Shown: piece by piece, positions 58,108-64,000 of the stretch
Numbering within the stretch: position 1 is the stretch's first letter
Layout of the letters: each line of letters starts with the position of its first letter
From: JALOLG01 sp963722415
GTDB lineage: Bacteria; Actinomycetota; Acidimicrobiia; Acidimicrobiales; Ilumatobacteraceae
NCBI GenBank assembly: GCA_963722415.1
Contig: CAVRNI010000026.1
Span: 62,001 to 126,000 of the forward strand
Reading direction: 5' to 3'
Length of the DNA stretch: 64,000 bases
The notes under the pieces: model-generated
The model's input: the letters and a program-made list of their open reading frames with translations, nothing else
What the model was told of the DNA's origin: nothing
The model's database searches: none
Translations under genes and position numbers: made by a program

Positions 58108-58826
58108 GGATGATCCGGCTGGGTCGAGGTGAGCCCGAAGTAGGCCTCGGTGATGTCTTCCTTGGCGAGCGAGCCGGGCGTGCCCGTCAACGAGATCCGG
58201 CCCTCGAGCAGGCAGTACACGCGATCGGCGACCTTGAGTGCCTGGTTCACGTCCTGCTCGACGATGAGGATCGTCGTGCCTTCCGCCTTGATGATCGGGA
58301 CGGCCTCGTACACCTGCTTGACGACCACCGGCGCCAACCCGAGCGAGACCTCGTCGAGCAGCAGCAGTTGCGGGTTGGCCATCAACGCCCGCCCGATCGC
58401 GAGCGTCTGCTGCTCGCCACCCGACAACCGGGCGGCTGATCGATGGGCCAGGTTGGCGAGGATCGGGAACGCTGCCATCACCCGCTGCTTCGTCCACGGG
58501 CCCTTGCGGCCGATGTGGGCACCGATGAGGAGGTTCTCCTCGACGCTGAGCGACGGGAAGATGCGACGCCCCTCCGGCACCAGCGAGATTCCGTTGGCGA
58601 CGCGCCGGTTGGCAGGGATCCCGGCGAGTGATTCGCCGGCGTAGCGGATCTCGCCCGCCATCGGCTCGAGCATCCCGGCGATCGCCTTCAGCAACGTCGA
58701 CTTGCCGGCCCCGTTGGCGCCGATCATCGACACCGTCTCGGCCTCGTCGACGTGCAGGTCGATGCCGAACAGCGCCTGGAAGTCGCCGTAGCCGGCATCG
58801 AGGACGTCGATGTCGAGCAGGCTCAT
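58104..58826 (-). CDS. ABC transporter ATP-binding protein (LivF-like)
   Basis: Encodes 240 residues with Walker A GANGAGKST, LivF-type LVPEGRRIFPSLSVEENL, signature LSGGEQQ, Walker B LLLLDEVSLGL and switch His region VEQDVNQAL. It powers the importer together with LivG. It overlaps livH by 4 bases and follows livG by 22 bases. Confidence 0.94.
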   Translation of the reverse strand: MSLLDIDVLDAGYGDFQALFGIDLHVDEAETVSMIGANGAGKSTLLKAIAGMLEPMAGEIRYAGESLAGIPANRRVANGISLVPEGRRIFPSLSVEENLLIGAHIGRKGPWTKQRVMAAFPILANLAHRSAARLSGGEQQTLAIGRALMANPQLLLLDEVSLGLAPVVVKQVYEAVPIIKAEGTTILIVEQDVNQALKVADRVYCLLEGRISLTGTPGSLAKEDITEAYFGLTSTQPDHP

Positions 58827-58848
58827 GCGACTCTCACCGGCACGCTCA

Positions 58849-59592
58849 TCACACCTCGATGTCCTCGCCGAGATACACGGAGCGCACCTCGTCGGACGCC
58901 ATCACGGCCGCCGGCGGCCCCTCGATCAGCTTGCGACCGAAGTCCATCGCGATCATCCGGTCGACGACGCGGAGCAGGGCATGGACGATGTGCTCGATCC
59001 ACACCACCGCGACACCCGCCGCCCGGATGTCGCGGATCGTCGCGACCAACGCGAGCACCTCGGCCTCGGTCAGACCGCCCGCGATCTCGTCGAGGAGCAA
59101 CAGCCGCGGCTCGGTCGCCAGCGCGCGTGCCAGTTCGAGGCGTTTGCGTTCGAGCAGCGTCAGCGCGCCGGCCGGGGTGTTGGCGCGGCCCAGCATGCCG
59201 ACCCGTTCCAGCGCCGCGACCGCGGTCCCTTCGACAACACTCGCGGTCGACGACCGCCGCGCCCGTCCCGATCCGAACGTCGAGCCGACGAGCACGTTCT
59301 CGAAGGCGGTGAGGCCCTCGAACGGACGCGGGATCTGCGACGTACGTCCGACGCCCAGGTGGCAGCGGACGTGTGCGGGGCGGCGCGTGACGTCGACCCC
59401 GTCGAGCAGCACCGTGCCGGAGTCGGCCCGGAGGTCACCGGCGATCAGGTTGAGCAGCGTCGTCTTCCCGGCACCGTTCGGCCCGACGATCCCGACGGCG
59501 TCACCCTCGGCGACCTCGAACGACAGGCGGTCGACGACCGTGAGGCCGCCGAACCGTTTGGACAGTAGGTCGACCGAGAGCAGCGCCGTCAC
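58849..59592 (-). CDS. ABC transporter ATP-binding protein (LivG-like)
   Basis: Encodes 247 residues with Walker A GPNGAGKTT, LivG-type GVGRTSQIPRPFEGLTAFENVLVG, Walker B LLLLDEIAGGL and WIEHIVHAL. The signature region reads ALTLLERKRLELARALA, with LTLLE where LSGGQ or LPYG is usual; divergent signatures are common in LivG. The GTG start at 59592 lies 12 bases after the binding-protein stop. Confidence 0.92.
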   Translation of the reverse strand: MTALLSVDLLSKRFGGLTVVDRLSFEVAEGDAVGIVGPNGAGKTTLLNLIAGDLRADSGTVLLDGVDVTRRPAHVRCHLGVGRTSQIPRPFEGLTAFENVLVGSTFGSGRARRSSTASVVEGTAVAALERVGMLGRANTPAGALTLLERKRLELARALATEPRLLLLDEIAGGLTEAEVLALVATIRDIRAAGVAVVWIEHIVHALLRVVDRMIAMDFGRKLIEGPPAAVMASDEVRSVYLGEDIEV

Positions 59593-59604
59593 GGCAGCCG
59601 CTGG

Positions 59605-61074
59605 TCAACCCTCGAGCGGCACCATGGTGCCGCCCACCGGGATCTCTGGCGCCTGCGTGTTGTTGACCACCAGTAGCTCGAACGGGAACGGCCCGCCGTC
59701 CTGCTGCTGCCACTGACCGCCGACGAGCGGGGTCGGGCTGACGTTCTTCGGCAAACCCTCGCGGGCGAACGTGACCGGGCCGACGATGGTGTCGAGGTTG
59801 GTCGCCGCGATCGCGTCGATCAACGCCTGCTTGTCGGTGCTGCCGGCTCGGGCGACGCTGTCGAGGCACACCTCGAGCAGAGCGTGGACGAACCCGACGA
59901 ACTGCGTCCACTGCTTGCCGGTCGCCTCCGTGTACTCGTCGGCCAACGCCTGCGCGTCGACACCCGTCAGCGAGCTCGAGAAGGGGTGGGTGGGGGTCCA
60001 CCACACCTCGGACGCGAGACCGTCGCCACTGTCGCCGAGAGCCTCGACGGCCGACGCGAACAGCACCGCCTTCGCCATCGTGACGACCTTGGGGTTGAAG
60101 TCCTGCTGCTTGGCCTGGGTCCAGAACGTGGCGAAGTCGGGCGGGATCGGGATGCCGCACACGATCTCGACGCCCTCGTCCTTGAACTGCCCGATGACGC
60201 TCGAGAAGTCGGCGTTGCCGGTCTGGAAACGACCGGGGTCGACGAGCGTGAAACCGCCGGCCTCGATTCCGGCCGGGAAGCCGGTCGCCGGATCGGCGAG
60301 GGCGTTGCCGTCCGGATCGTTGGGGCACAGCAACCCGACGACCTTGTTGGTCTCGATCGAGTTCCACATGTCGACGAACACGCCGACGAGCTGCTCGGCT
60401 CCCCAGAAGAAGTGGTACGTCCAGTCGAATCCGGCGGCGGGGTCGCCACCGCGACCGAAGAAGTACGGCTGCCACGGCGCCAGCGTCGACAGGCACGGAA
60501 CCCCGTTGGCCTCGCACTGGTCGGCGACCGGGTTGATCATCTCCGGCGTCGCGATCGCGATCATCATGTCGACGCCGTCCTCGAGGATCAACGAGCCGGC
60601 CTGCGATGCCGCGGTGTCGGAGTTCGACTGGACGTCCTTGACGATGAACTCGACCGCATACGACTGGTCGCCGAGCATGATGCCGTCGGCGACCAAGGCC
60701 TCGATGCCGGCCATGATGAACTCGTTGGCCTCGCCGAACCCGGCGAGTGGGCCGGTGAGCGGGGCCGTGAAACCGATCTTGATCGAGCCGTCGCCCCCGC
60801 CCCCGCCGAACTGGGCGGCGTTGGCGCCGCCCGCCGCTGGGGTCGTGCCGGCGGCCGTGTCGCCGGTGGTGCCGGGTGGCGCGGTCGCACCGGTGTCGGC
60901 AGGTGTCGTGTCGCTCGGCGTGGTGTCGCCGGGTGTCGTGTCGCCGCCGGCGTCGTCGTCATCGCCGCCGCACGCGGCCAGGAACGCCGCCGCCGCGGCC
61001 GAGCTCCCGAACACGAGCAGGCGCCGCCGGCTCAGCAACCACTCGTTCAACCACTGCTCGTTGGATTCGCTCAT
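59605..61074 (-). CDS. ABC importer substrate-binding lipoprotein (LivK-like, Tat-type signal)
   Basis: Encodes 489 residues. The N-terminus SRRRLLVFGSSAAAAAFLAAC combines a twin-arginine-like motif with a lipobox (Cys about 35), suggesting Tat export and lipid anchoring. A Thr/Asp/Pro-rich linker precedes a type I periplasmic-binding fold (IKIGFTAPLTGPLAGFGEANE). Substrates of this group include branched amino acids, aromatics, amides and urea; the location between hydroquinone and extradiol gene sets favours an aromatic or organic acid, as inference only. It is the first gene of the transporter operon. Confidence 0.9.
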   Translation of the reverse strand: MSESNEQWLNEWLLSRRRLLVFGSSAAAAAFLAACGGDDDDAGGDTTPGDTTPSDTTPADTGATAPPGTTGDTAAGTTPAAGGANAAQFGGGGGDGSIKIGFTAPLTGPLAGFGEANEFIMAGIEALVADGIMLGDQSYAVEFIVKDVQSNSDTAASQAGSLILEDGVDMMIAIATPEMINPVADQCEANGVPCLSTLAPWQPYFFGRGGDPAAGFDWTYHFFWGAEQLVGVFVDMWNSIETNKVVGLLCPNDPDGNALADPATGFPAGIEAGGFTLVDPGRFQTGNADFSSVIGQFKDEGVEIVCGIPIPPDFATFWTQAKQQDFNPKVVTMAKAVLFASAVEALGDSGDGLASEVWWTPTHPFSSSLTGVDAQALADEYTEATGKQWTQFVGFVHALLEVCLDSVARAGSTDKQALIDAIAATNLDTIVGPVTFAREGLPKNVSPTPLVGGQWQQQDGGPFPFELLVVNNTQAPEIPVGGTMVPLEG

Positions 61075-61153
61075 CGGTGCCCCCTGTTTGGTCGATTGTT
61101 CGATCGACGTGTGGTCGTAGGTCGCGGCGCGGTCACGCGATGTGTTTGCGATG

Positions 61154-61886
61154 TCAATCTTCGCGTGGTGCGGTCTGTTCTAGCGCATCTGCGCCGTTGC
61201 TTCGGGACTCGCTCGGTCCGGGCCCGATCAGCAGGTCGGCCGTACGGCGCAGGTGCGCCGTCAGCTCGGCGACGGCCCGATCGGCGTCGCGCGAGAGGAC
61301 GGCTTCGGCGATCGCGTCGTGCTCGCCGGGGATGTCACGGTGCTGGTCGTGGCCGAGCCGCCCCGACCACGACCGGTAGAGCTCGGCCGCATCGCGCAGC
61401 GACGACGCCATCGTGCGCAACCGCACGTTCGGGCATCCGGCGATCAACGCGTTGTGGAAGCGCGCGTGGGCGGCCCGCCATTCGTCGCTCAGCGCGCCGT
61501 CGTCATCGCCCATCTGATGGCCCAGCCATCGGGGTGCGCTCGAGCGTGTGGTGGGCGGCGACGATCGCCGATTCCCACTCGAGGTCACCGGCCGCGATCG
61601 ACAGCCGCAGGACGAGCCCTTCGAGCTCGCACCGCGCCGTCGTCAGGTCGTCGAGGTCGCTGATCGACAACGGAACGACGCGGAAGCCGTGTTGCGGCTC
61701 GGCCTGCACGAGTCCCTGCTCGACGAGTCGGGTGAGCCCCTCCCGGATGACACTGGTGCTGCCGCCGTAGCGGGCGACGAGCTCGGCGAACGGCAGCTTG
61801 GCGCCCGGCGTCAGGTGGCCGCCGAGGATGTCGGACCGCATGCGCGCATACACCTGCTCGGTGCGGGTGGGGGCGGCGGTCGCCAT
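61154..61886 (-). CDS. GntR/FadR-family (FCD) transcriptional regulator, apparent frameshift
   Basis: About 243 residues. The winged helix has RTEQVYARMRSDILGGHLTPGAKLP, RYGGSTSVIREGLTRLVEQGLV. The FCD ligand domain contains DLTTARCELEGLVLRLS and, after a one-base frame change near 61530, HARFHNALIAGC and EHDAIAEAVLSRDADRAV. The FCD metal-binding His pattern appears complete after joining. It is divergent from the dioxygenase gene and is the likely regulator of that set and possibly of the transporter. ATG 61886 is preferred over the ORF start at 61943. Confidence 0.83.
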
Positions 61887-61909
61887 GGGATCGATCCTAA
61901 AGGGTTTCG

Positions 61910-61939
61910 CAACAACGATGCAATATCGAAATTTTGTTG
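61910..61939. promoter_or_regulatory. AT-rich inverted repeat, candidate GntR operator with overlapping -35 box
   Basis: CAACAA (61910-61915) and TTGTTG (61934-61939) are complementary outer arms, and CGAT-GCAAT-ATCG (61916-61928) forms an inner palindrome. TTGACA (61937-61942) overlaps the right arm and could be the -35 box of the dioxygenase operon; no clear -10 follows. The AT content contrasts sharply with the surroundings. Confidence 0.55.
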
Positions 61940-62014
61940 ACATGCCGATTCCCCCGTGGCACGCTGTGGATTCCGTCGAACACCCGGCAATGACGAGGGG
62001 CAGAGGAGGGCTCC

Positions 62015-62935
62015 ATGGCGTTGCACGGGCTCGGGTCGATGACGCTCGGCGTGCCGCGCGTCGACGACGCCCGCGAGTTCTACCGCGCGTTCGGGCTGAC
62101 CGAATCGGCGCCGGGTGTCTTCGCGACCCGCGACGGTGGGGAGCAGCTGCGGGTCGTCGAGCGCCCCGTCCGCCAGTTGGTCGAGGTGACGCTGGCCGCC
62201 GACGATCCCGACGACGTGGCGCGCATCGCGGCCGCCGCCACAGCCCACGATCTCGACGTCACCACCGACGACAACGGCGGCATCTCGGTGCTCGAACCGG
62301 TGGTCGGCATCCGCGTCCGGGTCGCCGTGCGTGATCGCATCACGCAGGACGCGCACCCATCGCCACCGATGAACGGTCCGGGCAACACGGTGCGCGACGG
62401 CGATCGGGCGCCGGCGATCTTCGCCGAGGGCATGGCAGCGCCGCGCCGCCTCGGTCACGTGCTCTGGGGCACGCCCGACATCGCCGCCAGCAAGCGCTTC
62501 CTCGTCGACGTGCTCGGCTTCCGGTTGTCCGACGAGTCGGCCGGCATCATCGCCTTCCTGCGCTGCTCGCCGGATCATCACAACGTCGGGCTGATCGGCT
62601 CGCCGGTGCCGTTCTTCCACCACTCGTCGTGGCAGGTCGACGACCTCGACGAGATCGGCCGCGGCGCACACCACCTGCTCTCGGCCGACCCGACGTGCAA
62701 CGTGTGGGGTCTCGGCCGGCACTTCCTCGGCTCCAACCTGTTCTGGTACTTCCGCGACCCGGCCGGCAACTTCGCCGAGTACTTCGCCGACCTCGACCAG
62801 ATCGGCGACGACGACGCGTGGATCGCCCGCGACTGGGCACCCGACAAGTCGCTGTACGCGTGGGGTCCGCCGGTCCCCCGCGACTTCGTCGAACCACCGG
62901 ACCTCGCCGAGATCAAGGAGGCGTTGAGCGCATGA
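62015..62935 (+). CDS. Type I extradiol (VOC) ring-cleavage dioxygenase-like protein
   Basis: Encodes 306 residues as two VOC modules. The C-terminal one keeps the iron ligand pattern of extradiol dioxygenases: His about 148 in LGHVLWGTPD, His about 202-203 in FFHHSSWQVDD, and Glu about 255 in YFRDPAGNFAEYF. The inferred reaction is meta-cleavage of a catechol-type ring, substrate unknown. The stop overlaps the FAH-family ATG (ATGA, 62932-62935). It is divergent from the GntR gene. Confidence 0.8.
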   Translation: MALHGLGSMTLGVPRVDDAREFYRAFGLTESAPGVFATRDGGEQLRVVERPVRQLVEVTLAADDPDDVARIAAAATAHDLDVTTDDNGGISVLEPVVGIRVRVAVRDRITQDAHPSPPMNGPGNTVRDGDRAPAIFAEGMAAPRRLGHVLWGTPDIAASKRFLVDVLGFRLSDESAGIIAFLRCSPDHHNVGLIGSPVPFFHHSSWQVDDLDEIGRGAHHLLSADPTCNVWGLGRHFLGSNLFWYFRDPAGNFAEYFADLDQIGDDDAWIARDWAPDKSLYAWGPPVPRDFVEPPDLAEIKEALSA

Positions 62936-63783
62936 AGGTTGCACGATTCACCGAGTCAGGCCACACCCGGCTCGGCGTCGTCACGGGCGACCACGTCGCC
63001 GACGTCGGCCACGTCGATCCCAGCCTGCCCGACGATCTCGGTGTCCTCCTCGCGATCGGCGGGCTGTCCAGGGTCGCCGATCTCGCGGCGAACGCGCCGC
63101 TGATCGCGCTCGCCGACGTGGCGCTCGAGGCGCCGATCGCGCAACCACCGACGTTCCTCGCGATCGGGCTCAACTACAGCGCCCACGTGGCCGAGTCGGG
63201 CATGCCGAAACCCGACCGTCCGGTCGTGTTCAACAAGCAGATCACGTGTGTCACCGGCCCGTCGGGACCGATCGAAGTGCCGACCGTCGCACCCGACTGG
63301 GTCGACTACGAGGGCGAGCTCGGTGTGGTGATCGGGCAGCGCTGTCGCAGCGTCAAAGCGGCCGATGCGCCCGACGTCGTCGCCGGCTACCTCGTCGTCA
63401 ACGACGTCTCCGTGCGCGACTGGCAGCGCGCGACCCCGACGATGACGATGGGCAAGAGCTGGGACACCCACGGCCCGATCGGACCATGGCTGGTCACCAC
63501 CGACGAGATCACCGACCCGCACGACCTCCGGATCCGCACGTGGGTCGACGACGACCTGCGTCAGGACGCGTCGACATCGCAGATGATCAACAACTGCTGG
63601 GAGCTGATCGAGCACATCACGACGGCATTCACATTGCTGCCCGGCACGATCATCGCCACCGGCACGCCGGCCGGCGTCGGCTTCGTGATGGACCCACCCC
63701 GTTGCTTGTCGCCCGGCTCCACCGTGCGGATCGAGATCGAGTCGATCGGCACGATCGAGAACCCCGTGATCGCTCAACCCTGA
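62932..63783 (+). CDS. Fumarylacetoacetate hydrolase (FAH) family protein
   Basis: Encodes 283 residues. FLAIGLNYSAHVAESG, then the metal-binding DWVDYEGELGVVIG, VNDVSVRDWQ, GKSWDTHGPIGPW and IIATGTPAGVGF are standard for the FAH/HpaG-type C-C hydrolases, hydratases and decarboxylases that act after ring cleavage. In this position it probably processes the product of the extradiol enzyme. It is coupled by ATGA to the dioxygenase; 10 bases separate it from the next gene. Confidence 0.9.
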   Translation: MKVARFTESGHTRLGVVTGDHVADVGHVDPSLPDDLGVLLAIGGLSRVADLAANAPLIALADVALEAPIAQPPTFLAIGLNYSAHVAESGMPKPDRPVVFNKQITCVTGPSGPIEVPTVAPDWVDYEGELGVVIGQRCRSVKAADAPDVVAGYLVVNDVSVRDWQRATPTMTMGKSWDTHGPIGPWLVTTDEITDPHDLRIRTWVDDDLRQDASTSQMINNCWELIEHITTAFTLLPGTIIATGTPAGVGFVMDPPRCLSPGSTVRIEIESIGTIENPVIAQP

Positions 63784-63793
63784 AGGAGGCGCG

Positions 63794-64000
63794 ATGAGCG
63801 TCACCGCAACCGAGCCCACCGCCATCCGCGACGAGATCCTCGGTCGCATCCGCGAGCTGCGTCCGCTGTTCGAGGCCAACGCGGCCCGGACCGAGTCCGA
63901 TCGCCGCGTCGTCGAGGACAACATCACCGCGCTGCGCGACGCCGACGCGTTCCGCATCATGGTGCCGAAGCGCTTCGGCGGGCTGGAGACCGACATCCGC
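63794..64000 (+). CDS. Acyl-CoA-dehydrogenase-fold flavin monooxygenase (HsaA-like), 3' partial
   Basis: Only 69 residues are in the window. RIRELRPLFEANAARTESDRRVVEDNITALRDADAF-type helices followed by RIMVPKRFGGLE match the N-terminus of HsaA-like and other group D flavin-dependent hydroxylases, which use reduced flavin to hydroxylate phenolic rings. With the dioxygenase and FAH genes upstream this gives a hydroxylase, cleavage, hydrolysis set. ATG 63794 has AAGGAGG nine bases upstream. Confirmation needs the rest of the gene. Confidence 0.7.
   Translation, partial: MSVTATEPTAIRDEILGRIRELRPLFEANAARTESDRRVVEDNITALRDADAFRIMVPKRFGGLETDIR

Noticed and set aside
56158..58113. 651-codon plus-strand frame over the permease genes
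   Set aside because: Asp/Arg/His-rich shadow of hydrophobic membrane protein codons on the opposite strand.
62015..62935. Simple glyoxalase/bleomycin-resistance protein
   Set aside because: The two-module length and the His-His-Glu pattern in the C-terminal module fit extradiol dioxygenases better, as do the FAH and monooxygenase neighbours.

Overview
The window is high-GC DNA, gene-dense on both strands, with many GTG starts and 4-base ATGA/GTGA overlaps. Actinobacterial-type genes are frequent: a tetrahydrodipicolinate N-succinyltransferase, a DUF222/HNH '13E12' nuclease, a LigD-type polymerase domain, an F420/DDN-like protein, LCP and L,D-transpeptidase proteins, and an LpdA-type flavoprotein. 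I infer an Actinobacteriota chromosome, plausibly Acidimicrobiia (Ilumatobacter-like). The class-level placement is inference. I see no rRNA, tRNA, CRISPR array, insertion sequence or phage module, and no gene-free stretch over 300 bases.

Layout. 1-7957 (+): the end of an acyl-CoA carboxylase alpha chain, then a tightly coupled histidine-utilisation operon, hutH-hutU-(peptide-deformylase-like)-hutF-hutI. No hutG is visible, and the deformylase-like gene sits inside the operon. 8034-11605 (-): DUF899 protein, LpdA-like flavoprotein, M15 peptidase. 11667-14220 (+): lysS and dapD. 14308-15954 (-): HtrA-like lipoprotein protease. 16052-23426 (+): LigD polymerase domain, VOC protein, pirin, nitroreductase, a heavily disrupted TPR gene, a metallo-beta-lactamase-fold protein and a DUF222/HNH gene. 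23583-27846 (-): short P450-like protein with a Rieske oxygenase, then a methylmalonyl-CoA mutase large chain with a DDN-like protein and a RidA protein. 27861-34559: aldolase and EamA exporter, then a surface-sugar set (membrane glycosyltransferase, SDR, sugar aminotransferase, GT2). 34570-39048: rhodanese-MoeB, sirtuin, L,D-transpeptidase and small secreted proteins.

39071-45808 (-) is the most unusual region. It is a five-gene overlapping operon: peptidoglycan-binding lipoprotein, LCP protein, TIR-TIR-nSTAND1 ATPase with a membrane segment, WD40 propeller, and lipoprotein hydrolase. It resembles a conflict or signal-transduction system anchored at the cell envelope.

49085-55050 (+) encodes hydroquinone ring cleavage (two-subunit hydroquinone 1,2-dioxygenase), maleylacetate reductase, a 3-oxoacid CoA-transferase and a thiolase, giving a route from hydroquinone to acetyl-CoA and succinyl-CoA. 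Next come a response regulator and STAS pair, a complete branched-chain-amino-acid-type ABC importer (56189-61074, -), a GntR regulator, and a divergent extradiol dioxygenase / FAH hydrolase / flavin monooxygenase set running off the window end.

Two global points. (1) Roughly 25 apparent single-base frameshifts break otherwise well-conserved genes, mostly as one extra base. Sequence error is the simplest explanation, so many 'broken' genes may be intact. (2) A 48-bp two-stem palindromic element recurs four times immediately after genes.
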